64,000 nucleotides of DNA from Saprospiraceae bacterium (GTDB lineage Bacteria; Bacteroidota; Bacteroidia; Chitinophagales; Saprospiraceae), in the NCBI GenBank assembly GCA_016722285.1, contig JADKGI010000002.1, forward strand, positions 1 to 64,000, in the 5' to 3' direction. Positions 11,299 through 21,033 of the stretch are shown piece by piece; within the stretch, counting starts at the first letter, position 1, and every line of letters starts with the position of its first letter. A program made the position numbers and the translations under genes. Under the pieces are notes generated by a model. It had not been told where the DNA came from. It was given only the letters and a program-made list of their open reading frames with translations, and ran no database searches.

Positions 11299-11395
11299 AA
11301 ACAAAGTAAACATTATAATGGCTTTAGCCTAAAGCTTCCGTATTTTGACTAAAGTCAACACATATTTTCATTATTAGGTCCACAGACTAAAGTCT
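11299..11395. repeat. Long target-site duplication T2, right copy (97 bp)
   Basis: Identical to 9543-9639. It contains part of the hairpin CCACAGACTAAAGTCTGTGG, which is complete only here (11380-11399) because copy 2 inserted inside it on the left side. Confidence 0.85.
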
Positions 11396-11487
11396 GTGGC
11401 AATTGATTTGAATTTACAGTAATCCGTCAGGAAGTATGTTTATTTAAGAGAATTCATAAAAAACCATGTTTTTTCTTGTAAAATTGT

Positions 11488-11508
11488 AATTTAACAAAGT
11501 AGAATTAA
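11488..11508. repeat. Right inverted end of the target element
   Basis: The reverse complement of this segment matches 7681-7701 at 20 of 21 bases. Removing both ISs and the duplicated targets leaves an element of roughly 300 bp with these ends and several internal palindromes. No coding frame is visible between 11396 and 11618. Confidence 0.5.
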
Positions 11509-11618
11509 TCATTTCACCGTTTATCATTCGTATTTCCAGTCGGATTTCAATTGCCAAAGGAGAGAGTATCTAATTAAAATAAAAAAAATCTGCACAACTT
11601 TTAAGCCAAATGATATTC

Positions 11619-14600
11619 CTAATTAATCTTATACGCCAGGCCCATCATTTCCAGCTCATTGATAAACTGATAGTCCGCCGTGACTTTGAGGGCAGTGGAG
11701 ACCAGATCTATTCCAAAATCATCTTTTTCATCTACTATTTTTAATTTGAGTGTATGGGGTCCTACCTTGTCCAGACAAAGATGTTCCACTTCATGGACCA
11801 GTTTTTCGTTTATGATATCAAGTGGAATTCTGACCGTGACAGATCTGGTTAGATTTTTTCCGACTGTGTCAAGCATCCTGATATCCCGTACATTGAAGTA
11901 GGTCCGGTCCTGATTGTATCCCTTTTCATTCACACCTTCCACGTATAGTACTTGTCCTTTGGTGATAAGATGTTTGTATGATTCAAATTTTTCATTGTAC
12001 AGATTGATCTGTAAGCTTCCTGTAAAATCCTGAAGGGTAAATCTGGCATAACCAGTGCCTTTCTGGGTTGTCCCAAAGGTAGCATCGGTGACTATACCAC
12101 CCAACTTCAGTAGTTTACCTTGTATCTGGTCAGCTTTCTCCAGCTGACAGTTGATAAAATGTTTGAACTCCAGATGATAATCATCCAGGGGGTGTCCACT
12201 AATATATATGCCAGTAACCTCCTTTTCGCGCTCAAGTTTTTCGATTTGATTCCATTCTCCTACCTGTGGCGGTTTGGGATTATCTATATAGTTGGTCATG
12301 GCATCACCAAAAAGAGACATCTGGTTGCTTTCTTTTTGTGCCTGGTAATTGGCCCCGTATTTTAGTAATGACTCGATAAAAGTTTCATTTCTTTCGCCTG
12401 AGAGATCAAAATATTGGGCCCGGTTTATGACACCAAAAGAGTCCATAGCTCCGCCAAGTACCAGACTGTCAATACATTTCTTATTTACTGACCTTAGGTT
12501 AAGCCGGCGCATCATGTCATACACATCTGTAAAATGCCCATTTTCCTTCCGTTCTCTTACGATTTCTTCGACCGGGCCTTCACCCACGCCTTTGAGTGCG
12601 GAAAGTCCAAAACGGATCTGGCCCTTTGCATTGACAGCAAATTTGATATTACTTTCATTCACATCGGGACCTAAGACATCAATTTTCATTCGTTTGGTCT
12701 CACGGAGGAAGAAGTTGATTTTTGAAATATCGCTTTTATTGTGATTGAGCACAGAAGCCATAAAAGCAGCCGGATAGTGTGATTTTAGATATGCTGTCTG
12801 AAATGCGATATAGGCATAACATGTGGAGTGGGATTTGTTAAAAGCATAGGATGCAAATGCTTCCCAGTCTGTCCATATTTTTTTTACGGCTTCTTCAGGA
12901 TGACCATTGGCTTTACAACCTTCGACAAACTTGGGAAACATCTTGTCCAATACCGCTTTTTGCTTTTTACCCATTGCTTTCCGGAGCATATCGGCATCAC
13001 CTTTGGAGAATCCACCCAATTTTTGTGATAGTAACATGACCTGCTCCTGATATACCGTTATGCCATAGGTCTCCGCCAATATCTCCTCCATATCCGGAAG
13101 ATCAAATTTGATTTCCTGCTTGCCATTTTTTCTAGCAATAAAATCAGGGATATACTGTATTGGTCCGGGGCGATAGAGCGCATTCATTGCAATAAGATCT
13201 TCAAACCGGGTAGGTATAAGATCTCTGAGGTGCTTTTGCATGCCTGGAGATTCATACTGAAATATGCCGACCATATCCCCTCGCTGAAACAGTTCAAAGG
13301 ATGCCTCATCTTCCAGTGAAATAGCATCAATATCTATTTCTGTGCCATATCTTTCTTTAATGTTTTCAAGGGCATCTTTGATGATGGTCAATGTCTTGAG
13401 TCCCAGGAAATCCATTTTAAGCAAACCGGCTTCCTCCGCCACCGAGTTATCGTATTGTGAAACGAGCAGTTCTGAATCTTTTGCCACTGAAACGGGAACA
13501 AAATTAGTGATATCATCAGGTGTAATGATGACTCCGCAGGCATGGATTCCCGTGTTTCTGATAGACCCTTCCAGTTTTTTGGCGGTCCTGATCATCTCAC
13601 CTATAGCAGATTTTTCTTCCGCCAGTTTTCTGAATTCGTAAGCACGATCCTTATCTTCTTTGGTGAAAACATCTTTTTGCTTATGTACAATATCATTATC
13701 TGCAAGCACACCTGCCAGTGTTGCTGTGAGATGAGATGGGAATATCTTGGCCACCTTATCCACCTCACTGAGTGGTATATTCATCACACGTCCGACATCA
13801 CGAAGTGAAGATTTGGCCGCCATCGTGCCATATGTCACAATCTGTGCTACCTGATTTTTTCCGTATTTTTCGATCACATAATCCAATACTTTACTCCGCC
13901 CTTCATCATCAAAGTCAATATCTATATCCGGCATTGATACACGCTCAGGGTTGAGAAAACGCTCAAAGAGGAGGTCGTACTTGATAGGATCTATATTAGT
14001 TATTCCCAGACAGTAAGCCACACATGATCCTGCAGCCGATCCACGACCCGGACCCACAGATACTTTCATTTGGCGGGCCATACTGGTGAAATCCTGGACA
14101 ATAAGGAAGTAGCCGGAATACCCTGAATTGATAATAACTTCCAGTTCAAAATTAAGCCTTTCTTCAACAATCGCATTTACTGAGCCATATTTTCGCTTCG
14201 CACCTTCGAATGCAAGGTGCCTCAGGAAAAGTTCCTGCGTATCAAATCCGGCTGGAAGCGGAAAAGCCGGTAAGAGTATATCCCTTGCCAGTTTTATATC
14301 ATCAATTTTTGAAGCCACTTCCATAGTGTTTTCAACTGCTTCCTGTACATCACCAAAGATCAAATTCATTTCAGCCTTGGTCTTAAAGTAAAAGTCAGAA
14401 CTCGGAAATTTAAATCTTGACTCCTCAGCAAGCAATGAGCCTGTATTGACACAAAGCAATACATCATGAGGGGCATAGTCCTCCTTTTCGACATAATGGG
14501 CGTCATTGGTGACGATGGTCCTGATGTTGTATTTTTGGGCTAAAGTAAGGAGGACCTGATTGACATCTTCCTGACTCATGCCGGTATTATCAACATTGTG

Positions 14601-15152
14601 CATACCGCTGTGCCGCTGAAGCTCAATGTAATAATCTTCACCAAACAAATCCAGCCACCATTTGAGCCTTTCTTCTGCCAGAGGTATATCGCCTGCCAAG
14701 ATAGTTTGCGGGATTTCGGCTCCTATGCAACAGGAAGTGGCTATGATACCTTCATGATATTTTTCAATCAGCTCTTTGTCTATACGAGGATATTTTCCAT
14801 ATAAGCCTTCTGTATATCCTAGAGAACACAGTTTAGTCAGATTCTGGTATCCTAATGTGTTTTTTGCCAGCATAAGCTGGTGATAGCGCACGTCCTTCTG
14901 GCCCCGGGCTTTCTCAAAATGCTTAATATGGCGGTCATCCGATACGTAAAATTCACATCCTATGATGGGTTTTATACCCTGGGCTTTAGCTTCTTTTACA
15001 AATTTAAATACCCCAAACATATTTCCATGATCAGTAATGGCTACAGCTGATTGTCCATCGGACTTGGCTTTTTTCATCAGCGTCTTAATATCTGATGCAC
15101 CATCAAGAAGAGAATACTGGGTATGAGAGTGAAGATGACAAAAATCAGACAT
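11619..15152 (-). CDS. dnaE: DNA polymerase III subunit alpha
   Basis: This is the replicative DNA polymerase catalytic subunit, about 1177 residues, the usual size for DnaE. The N-terminal PHP domain begins with HLHSHTQYSLLDGASD and AITDHGNMFGVFKF. The palm domain has GPGRGSAAGSCVAYCLG and the catalytic-aspartate block MPDIDIDFDDEGR, followed by YGTMAAKSSLRDVGR. The fingers and HhH region include ALYRPGPIQYIP, and the C terminus has an OB-fold (LGGIVTDATFG to LQDFTGSLQI). The start is placed at ATG 15152 (MSDFCHLHSH); the open frame extends 12 codons upstream to a TTG, but the homologous start and a putative promoter at 15186-15193 favour the ATG. It stands as a single-gene unit next to the mobile region, and its frame is intact, unlike genes to its left. 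Confidence 0.96.
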   Translation of the reverse strand: MSDFCHLHSHTQYSLLDGASDIKTLMKKAKSDGQSAVAITDHGNMFGVFKFVKEAKAQGIKPIIGCEFYVSDDRHIKHFEKARGQKDVRYHQLMLAKNTLGYQNLTKLCSLGYTEGLYGKYPRIDKELIEKYHEGIIATSCCIGAEIPQTILAGDIPLAEERLKWWLDLFGEDYYIELQRHSGMHNVDNTGMSQEDVNQVLLTLAQKYNIRTIVTNDAHYVEKEDYAPHDVLLCVNTGSLLAEESRFKFPSSDFYFKTKAEMNLIFGDVQEAVENTMEVASKIDDIKLARDILLPAFPLPAGFDTQELFLRHLAFEGAKRKYGSVNAIVEERLNFELEVIINSGYSGYFLIVQDFTSMARQMKVSVGPGRGSAAGSCVAYCLGITNIDPIKYDLLFERFLNPERVSMPDIDIDFDDEGRSKVLDYVIEKYGKNQVAQIVTYGTMAAKSSLRDVGRVMNIPLSEVDKVAKIFPSHLTATLAGVLADNDIVHKQKDVFTKEDKDRAYEFRKLAEEKSAIGEMIRTAKKLEGSIRNTGIHACGVIITPDDITNFVPVSVAKDSELLVSQYDNSVAEEAGLLKMDFLGLKTLTIIKDALENIKERYGTEIDIDAISLEDEASFELFQRGDMVGIFQYESPGMQKHLRDLIPTRFEDLIAMNALYRPGPIQYIPDFIARKNGKQEIKFDLPDMEEILAETYGITVYQEQVMLLSQKLGGFSKGDADMLRKAMGKKQKAVLDKMFPKFVEGCKANGHPEEAVKKIWTDWEAFASYAFNKSHSTCYAYIAFQTAYLKSHYPAAFMASVLNHNKSDISKINFFLRETKRMKIDVLGPDVNESNIKFAVNAKGQIRFGLSALKGVGEGPVEEIVRERKENGHFTDVYDMMRRLNLRSVNKKCIDSLVLGGAMDSFGVINRAQYFDLSGERNETFIESLLKYGANYQAQKESNQMSLFGDAMTNYIDNPKPPQVGEWNQIEKLEREKEVTGIYISGHPLDDYHLEFKHFINCQLEKADQIQGKLLKLGGIVTDATFGTTQKGTGYARFTLQDFTGSLQINLYNEKFESYKHLITKGQVLYVEGVNEKGYNQDRTYFNVRDIRMLDTVGKNLTRSVTVRIPLDIINEKLVHEVEHLCLDKVGPHTLKLKIVDEKDDFGIDLVSTALKVTADYQFINELEMMGLAYKIN

Positions 15153-15185
15153 ATCAGAATTGGTTACTTCCTTGAGATAGGGTGA

Positions 15186-15193
15186 CAAAGGTA
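15186..15193 (-). promoter_or_regulatory. Putative sigma-A -7 element for dnaE
   Basis: The minus strand reads TACCTTTG, matching the Bacteroidota TAnnTTTG consensus, 33 bp before the dnaE ATG. No good -33 TTG was seen at the expected distance. Confidence 0.4.
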
Positions 15194-15392
15194 ATGCACA
15201 ATCCTGAAACTAGGGAATTGCATAAACCAAATAAAAATTAAATAAACAAAAATTGAAATATGAATGTACAACAATAAAATACTTTCTTTGGTTTCTAATG
15301 ACATTTCAGGCATACAAAAAATTAATAAATAAAGTGAATGACATGCGGGTTTTTTCTGCTTTTGGCCAATATGGATTTTAAGTCTGTTTATT

Positions 15393-15737
15393 ATGAATGG
15401 CTGTAGCCAAAATGATAACATGGAAAGCATTGTCGATAAATTTGCCAACCTCGAGTGCAGAGCTATCAACCTGAGAAACAAAAGATTTGAATTGGCTTCA
15501 ACCATAAGAAAACTGGATGGGGAGACATCTGCTTACAAAAAAAAACAATTGGATTCATTGAAATTGATTGCTGACAATACTGCAATACAAAGCTTACAAC
15601 TCGCAGATACAATTAAAGAAGACCTTCAGAGATATTTTAAAAATAATTTAACTACTCTGGAAGCCAGAAGCCAATTTAATCAAGACCTGAAAGCAAAAAT
15701 TCTTGCCAAAAAATGTATTCAGGCTGTAATTGAGTAA
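15393..15737 (+). CDS. Small hypothetical protein, possible lipoprotein with a mis-framed signal peptide
   Basis: The 114-residue frame is rich in Lys, Leu, Asp and Gln, predicts as mostly helical, and starts MNGCSQNDNMESIVDKF. I do not recognise a family. Codons upstream in the same frame read FCFWPIWILSLFI before MNGC, the look of a hydrophobic signal segment ahead of a lipobox cysteine, but no start codon lies in that frame. ATG 15343 would give MRVF and join it if the T run at 15350-15355 had one more T. The gene may thus be a lipoprotein starting at 15343 whose frame is broken in a homopolymer. It stands alone and is divergent from dnaE. Confidence 0.5.
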   Translation: MNGCSQNDNMESIVDKFANLECRAINLRNKRFELASTIRKLDGETSAYKKKQLDSLKLIADNTAIQSLQLADTIKEDLQRYFKNNLTTLEARSQFNQDLKAKILAKKCIQAVIE

Positions 15738-15980
15738 TGGTTCCATAATTACTTATCGACCATTTATTTTTTCATAAAGGGGAAATTATTTCAATCGATT
15801 CATTTTGCTAAGCTTGGGGTAAGATAAATCATTTTAATTAAAAATGATCTTATTAATTGAAAAATGAAGTAATAAATATCATGATATTGATAATATAATT
15901 ACATTTGTATAGCCATATCCAAATGCTTTTTTTACGCTGTTCCAATGTTATCTTTTAATTTCTTCTGATAAAATAATATA

Positions 15981-17360
15981 ATGAAATCGTTGACGGCTTC
16001 TAATGGAAATACTTACCCAAAAGTATTGATTATTTGCATTATCTTTTGTCTGGTACTTATAGAGTCCTGCTCAAAAGACCCTGTAAATCTGGAAAATAAA
16101 ATGGCAGAAGATTATAATCCTGATTTTTTACTGTCATATTACAATCACCTATGCACGATTGTTAAAACCACTCCTGGATTTTTTCCGCCTCAGGCTTCCA
16201 GAGCTTATGGTTATATAGGGATAGCCGCATATGAATCCATCATAAATGGAATTGATGGAGGACAAAGTCTTCAGAATCAATTGAATGAATTTTCTTCATA
16301 CAAACTACCGCAGCCAATTGATGGTGAGAAATACAACTGGGCCATTGCATCAAATGCTGCCGTTTCAAAAATGATGAAGTACATGTTTGATAAGAACCTG
16401 ACTTCAGCCACCAGATTTACAATTGATAGTTTAGAAACTGTATTTCACAAGCAATTATCTGACAAGGTAGATTTGAGTACTTCTGAAAGATCAAGGCTAT
16501 TTGGTCAAAAAATATCTGATGTCATTTAAGAATATTCTAAGACAGATGGTGGGCATGAATCCTATCTTGAGCCCTTTCAGTTGCCATACAGCATACCAAC
16601 TGATGCATATTGCTGGGTACCTACAAGTTCGCTGCAAACACCACTCTGCCCCAAATGGGGAAAGAACCGGTCTTTTTTAAAAAACAACGTATTACTGACC
16701 CAAGCTGGGCCTCATGTTCCGTATTCAGAAAGTAAAACTTCAGAATTTTACAATCAGGCACTTGCTACATATAATCAGGTAAAAAATAATACATCAGAAG
16801 AAGTAGAAATAGCAATGTACTGGTCAGACGATCCTTTCAACACCTGTACCCCTACAGGCCACACTTTCAATATTCTGGCTCAAATACTAAAAGAAGAAAA
16901 TGCCACTCTGGCTAAAACAACCGTTGGATTGGCCAAAATGAGCATTGCTGAAAATGATGCATTTATTGCATGTTGGAAGGGAAAATATGATTATGTTTTA
17001 CTAAGACCGATCACATATATTCAAAAACATATTGATCCGTCGTTTACTACCCTGCTGGGTACTCCGCCATTTCCAACATACACGTCCGGACACTCATGCG
17101 AAATGGGAGCAGGATCCCGTATATTGACATCTCTTTTTACAAATGGAAGCGGCAATTATCTTTTTACAGACTATAGCCAGTTGCAGTATGGTTTCTTCGC
17201 CAGAAGTTACTCAAATTTTGATAAAATGGCCGATGAATGTGCTAACAGTCGGCTATATGGTGGCATACATTTTCCTATGGACAATAGTAAAGGACTTCAG
17301 GTCGGAAAAGCCATCGGTGATAATGTAAATAAGGATATTAAATGGCCTTCAGTAAATTAA
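15981..17360 (+). pseudogene. Vanadium-dependent haloperoxidase-like (PAP2 superfamily) lipoprotein with in-frame stop
   Basis: The gene reads as a PAP2-superfamily acid phosphatase/haloperoxidase-like protein of about 459 codons. The N terminus has a lipoprotein signal (LIICIIFCLVLIESC). The vanadate/phosphate-binding blocks are all visible: WKGKYDYVLLRPITYI (K and R), PTYTSGHS (SGH core) and SRLYGGIHFPMD (R and the GIH histidine). A single TAA at 16527-16529 interrupts the frame. The codons on both sides are in the same frame (GQKISDVI, stop, EYSKTDGGHE), where relatives usually have an aromatic residue before EYSKTDGGH, so TAT or TAC to TAA is a simple explanation. All catalytic blocks lie after the stop. 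It is either a very recent nonsense mutation or a base-call error. Confidence 0.75.
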
Positions 17361-17394
17361 TACTTGTAAACCCAGATTTAATTGAGTAAAAAAA

Positions 17395-19491
17395 TTACTC
17401 AATTTTCTCCTGACCAGCTATCATCAATTTCAGAATTTCAGATGCCGCTTCAGAAATAATAGTGCCTGGGCCGAAAACAGCCGCTACACCTGCATCAAAC
17501 AAAAACTGATAATCCTGTGGCGGAATGACCCCACCTACTATCACCATGATGTCTCCTCTTCCAATTTTATTAAGTTCAGCTATCGTCTGGGGCACCAGAG
17601 TCATGTGGCCGGCGGCCAATGAAGAAATACCAAGTATATGAACATCGTTTTCAGCGGCTTGCCTTGCAGCTTCATCAGGTGTCTGAAAAAGCGGTCCCAT
17701 ATCGACATCAAAACCAAGGTCAGCAAAACTGGTAGCTATCACTTTTGCCCCTCTGTCATGTCCATCCTGACCCAGTTTCGCAATCATAATTCGGGGCCGA
17801 CGGCCTTCCAAATCTGCAAACTTGTCTGAAAGGTCCAATGCCTCTTTAAATTTCTGATCCATTTTTATTTCTTGTGCATATACACCTGTTATAGTTCTGT
17901 TGGTTGCAGTAAATCTACCAAAAATTATTTCCATAGCCATAGATATCTCACCTAATGTAGCTCTTTGCCTTGCTGCATCAATGGCCAAAGCGAGAAGGTT
18001 TCCTTTTTGAGTTTTTGCACATTGAGTGATTGCATCAAGTGTTTCCATTACTTTATGATCATCTCTTTTTATTTTAGTCGCATTAATTCTGGCAATCTGC
18101 TCATTTCGGACTTTGGTATTATCTACTTTCAAAATATCCAGGACTGATTCCTGATCTGTAATGTACTGATTGACACCAATGACATGCTCCCCGCCGCTAT
18201 CTATCCGCGCTTGTTTTGATGCAGCTGCCTCCTCAATGCGCATTTTAGGAATACCTTTTTCGATAGCAAAAGTCATCCCGCCCAAAGACTCTATCTCATT
18301 TATATGTTCACGCGCTTTGGATACCAATTGGTCGGTAAGAGATTCAATATAAAAAGATCCACCCATAGGATCGATGGATGAAAGTATGTTGATATCAGAT
18401 TGAAGATATTTTTGTGTGTCTCTGGCTATTTTTGCTGAATAATCTGTCGGCAGCGCTATGGCTTCATCCAGCGAGTTGGTATGCAATGATTGTGTACCAC
18501 CGAATACGGCAGCCATTGCTTCGATGCATGTTCTACTGATATTATTAAAAGGATCCTGGGCCGTAAGACTATAACCCGAAGTCTGGCAATGAGTTCTCAA
18601 AGCCATAGTTTTGGGGTTTTTAGCCCCAAATCCAGACACTAGTTCTGCCCATAAAAGCCGCCCTGCACGCATTTTGGCGATTTCCATAAAGAAATTCATA
18701 CCAATGCCCCAGAAAAATGAAAACCTGGAAACAAAACTGTCAATATCCAACCCTGCTTTTTGACCGGCTCTGATATACTCTACACCATCACTCAATGTAT
18801 ATGCGAGCTCAATATCTGCCGGGGCTCCAGCTTCATGCATATGGTAACCACTGATGGAAATACTGTTAAACTTAGGCATATGTGCTGCAGTGAATGCAAA
18901 AATATCTGATATAATACGAATCGAAGGTGCCGGAGGATAGATGTAGGTATTACGAACCATAAACTCCTTAAGAATATCATTCTGAATAGTTCCACTCAGA
19001 TTTTCCATAGATACCCCTTGCTCTTCGGCGGCAACTATAAAAAATGCCAGAATCGGTATGACGGCCCCATTCATTGTCATGGAAACAGACATATCATCCA
19101 GTGGTATATCAGCAAAAAGAATTTTCATGTCTTCTACACTGTCTATAGCCACGCCTGCCATCCCGACATCGCCTGAAACCCTTGGATGATCAGAATCATA
19201 ACCTCGATGTGTGGCGAGATCAAAGGCTACAGAGAGGCCCTTTTGTCCAGCAGCCAGATTTTTTTTGTAAAAAGCGTTACTTTCTTCTGCCGTCGAAAAC
19301 CCGGCATATTGACGGATAGTCCAGGGCGATGTAAGATACATTGTACTGTAAGGCCCTCTTAAAAACGGGGGTGATCCCGCCTGAAAACCAATATGCATTA
19401 AAGATGATAAATCACTTTTGTCATAAATTGATTTAATCTGAATGCCTTCAGGCGTTATTTTGGACTTTAATACTGATTTACTTTTTGACAT
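17395..19491 (-). CDS. Methylmalonyl-CoA mutase, catalytic (large) subunit
   Basis: This is the adenosylcobalamin-dependent isomerase that interconverts (R)-methylmalonyl-CoA and succinyl-CoA, used in propionate metabolism. The 698 residues cover the TIM-barrel substrate domain (PWTIRQYAGFSTAEESN, GLSVAFDLATHRGYDSDHPR, SMTMNGAVIPILAFF, RTHCQTSGYSLTAQDP) and a C-terminal B12-binding domain from about residue 565. The base-off cobalamin motif is DGHDRG with the cobalt-ligand His at about 578, followed by the SLAAGH and VGGVIPP loops. The small subunit, normally encoded just upstream in Bacteroidota, is not adjacent: the upstream space holds a repeat element and then clpX. I saw no cobalamin riboswitch in the 270 bp upstream. 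The gene name could be mutB or scpA, so I leave the symbol empty. Confidence 0.95.
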   Translation of the reverse strand: MSKSKSVLKSKITPEGIQIKSIYDKSDLSSLMHIGFQAGSPPFLRGPYSTMYLTSPWTIRQYAGFSTAEESNAFYKKNLAAGQKGLSVAFDLATHRGYDSDHPRVSGDVGMAGVAIDSVEDMKILFADIPLDDMSVSMTMNGAVIPILAFFIVAAEEQGVSMENLSGTIQNDILKEFMVRNTYIYPPAPSIRIISDIFAFTAAHMPKFNSISISGYHMHEAGAPADIELAYTLSDGVEYIRAGQKAGLDIDSFVSRFSFFWGIGMNFFMEIAKMRAGRLLWAELVSGFGAKNPKTMALRTHCQTSGYSLTAQDPFNNISRTCIEAMAAVFGGTQSLHTNSLDEAIALPTDYSAKIARDTQKYLQSDINILSSIDPMGGSFYIESLTDQLVSKAREHINEIESLGGMTFAIEKGIPKMRIEEAAASKQARIDSGGEHVIGVNQYITDQESVLDILKVDNTKVRNEQIARINATKIKRDDHKVMETLDAITQCAKTQKGNLLALAIDAARQRATLGEISMAMEIIFGRFTATNRTITGVYAQEIKMDQKFKEALDLSDKFADLEGRRPRIMIAKLGQDGHDRGAKVIATSFADLGFDVDMGPLFQTPDEAARQAAENDVHILGISSLAAGHMTLVPQTIAELNKIGRGDIMVIVGGVIPPQDYQFLFDAGVAAVFGPGTIISEAASEILKLMIAGQEKIE

Positions 19492-19590
19492 ACACCAACG
19501 ACTTTTAGCAGATGTAAAGGTATGTACTTAGAGCCTTACTCAATAATAATGATAAGATGATTTTTATTACTCATCCTTATGATTAAAGTT

Positions 19591-19754
19591 ATGTGGGAAA
19601 TTTTTAACTAAATAACAGTTTCTTAGTTACTAATCAATAGGTTATGGTTCTGACAATAAAATAATTAACGAGTTTAGTGAACTAAATGAGATGATTATTT
19701 TGAAGGCAGGTTCATAAGATATTGATAATAAGGCAATAAAATTTTTTAACACAT
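19591..19754. repeat. MITE-like noncoding repeat, copy A (164 bp)
   Basis: The core of about 120 bases (19621-19740) matches the reverse complement of 36345-36470 with only a few mismatches. It includes the run TTATGGTTCTGACAATAAAA (19643-19662). The ends are inverted: ATGTGGGAAATTTTTAAC at the left and GTTAAAAAATTTT-type sequence ending ACAT at the right. It contains no coding frame and sits between clpX and the mutase gene. Confidence 0.65.
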
Positions 19755-19760
19755 CTTAGA

Positions 19761-21008
19761 TTAAGCGGCAATCAGTTTTCGAATAGCACTTTTATTTAAT
19801 TTATCTTCGACATAGATTTTATCTACAACAAACTCTTTGATGTCTTTCTGTGAAGGCAATTCAAACATGGCATCAGTCAGAATAGCTTCACAAAGTGATC
19901 TGAGCCCCCTTGCACCAAGTTTGTACTCCAATGCTTTGTCGGCCACTAAATTGATGGCTTCCTTATCAAATATAAGTTTAATGCCTTCCAGCTCAAAAAG
20001 CCTTGAATATTGTTTCATCAAAGCATTTTTAGGTTCAGTCAATATGGCAAGCAATGTATCTTTATCGAGTGGTTCGAGATATGTCAGGACAGGAAGTCTT
20101 CCTATCAGTTCCGGAATCATACCATAGTGCCTCAGGTCCTGGTGTGTGATGTACTGAAGCATATTTTCTCTGTCAATATGTTCCTTCTCATCAGAATTAA
20201 AACCAATGACCTGAGCATTCAGTCGTTTGGAAATTACTTTCTCAATTCCAGCAAAGGCTCCACCACAAATAAAAAGGATATTTGAAGTGTCAACTTTTAT
20301 CATTTTCTGCTCCGGGTGTTTCCGACCTCCGTGGGGTGGAACATTTACATCTGTGCCTTCAAGCAATTTTAACAATGCCTGCTGGACGCCTTCTCCGGAT
20401 ACATCTCTTGTTATAGATGGGTTATCATTCTTTCGGGCTATTTTATCAATTTCATCGATATAAACTATGCCTTTCTGAGCGGCTTCCACATTGAAGTCAC
20501 ATGCCTGCAGCAGTCTGCTGAGCATGCTCTCCACATCCTCTCCTACATACCCGGCTTCAGTAAAGACCGTCGCATCAACGATAGCAAAGGGCACTTCCAG
20601 AAATTTTGCAATAGTCTTGGCAAGCAGAGTCTTACCAGTACCTGTCTCGCCGACCAAAATGATATTTGATTTCTCGATTTCTACATCACTGTCTATATTA
20701 TTATTGAGCCTTTTATAATGATTATATACCGCGACAGAAAGGTATTTTTTTGCATCTGTTTGTCCGATCACATACTGATCCAAAAATGCCTTAATCTCAG
20801 CTGGCGTAATGTTAGTAGGTAGTGAGCCTAAACTCTCCTTTTTAGAAGTTCCTTTCTTGGTCGTTTTTAATTCTTCATTAATAATATCGTAAGCCTGTTC
20901 AACACAAGATTCACAAATATGTCCGTCTATCCCGGCAATGAGCATTAGTGAATCTCTTTTATCTTTTCCGCAAAAAGAGCATTTGATATTTTCTTTATAT
21001 TTTGACAT
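19761..21008 (-). CDS. clpX: ClpXP protease ATP-binding subunit ClpX
   Basis: This is the AAA+ unfoldase that feeds substrates to ClpP; 415 residues is normal. The N-terminal zinc-binding domain has C10, C13, C32 and C35 (CSFC and CESC). The AAA module shows Walker A GETGTGKT at 120-127, pore loop GYVG at 153-156, Walker B IVYIDEIDKI at about 181-190, and GRLPVLTYLEPL near the sensor region. The C terminus has the arginine-rich LGARGLRSLCEAIL segment. It lies 25 bp downstream of clpP in the same direction, the conserved tig-clpP-clpX order, so co-transcription is very likely. The start ATG (MSKYKENIKCSFCG) is set by the zinc finger. Confidence 0.97.
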   Translation of the reverse strand: MSKYKENIKCSFCGKDKRDSLMLIAGIDGHICESCVEQAYDIINEELKTTKKGTSKKESLGSLPTNITPAEIKAFLDQYVIGQTDAKKYLSVAVYNHYKRLNNNIDSDVEIEKSNIILVGETGTGKTLLAKTIAKFLEVPFAIVDATVFTEAGYVGEDVESMLSRLLQACDFNVEAAQKGIVYIDEIDKIARKNDNPSITRDVSGEGVQQALLKLLEGTDVNVPPHGGRKHPEQKMIKVDTSNILFICGGAFAGIEKVISKRLNAQVIGFNSDEKEHIDRENMLQYITHQDLRHYGMIPELIGRLPVLTYLEPLDKDTLLAILTEPKNALMKQYSRLFELEGIKLIFDKEAINLVADKALEYKLGARGLRSLCEAILTDAMFELPSQKDIKEFVVDKIYVEDKLNKSAIRKLIAA

Positions 21009-21033
21009 TCTATGGTATTATTATGACTGAATC

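Noticed and set aside
12349..12744. Forward frames inside dnaE and other long genes
   Set aside because: They are antisense shadows of a well-conserved gene, with Ser/Pro/Leu-rich non-protein-like translations.
15164..15505. 113-codon minus-strand frame before dnaE
   Set aside because: It overlaps the dnaE start and the small forward gene, has a low-complexity hydrophobic translation and no family resemblance.
19492..19760. Cobalamin riboswitch upstream of methylmalonyl-CoA mutase
   Set aside because: The region consists of the MITE-like repeat; no B12-box or pseudoknot-like arrangement was seen.
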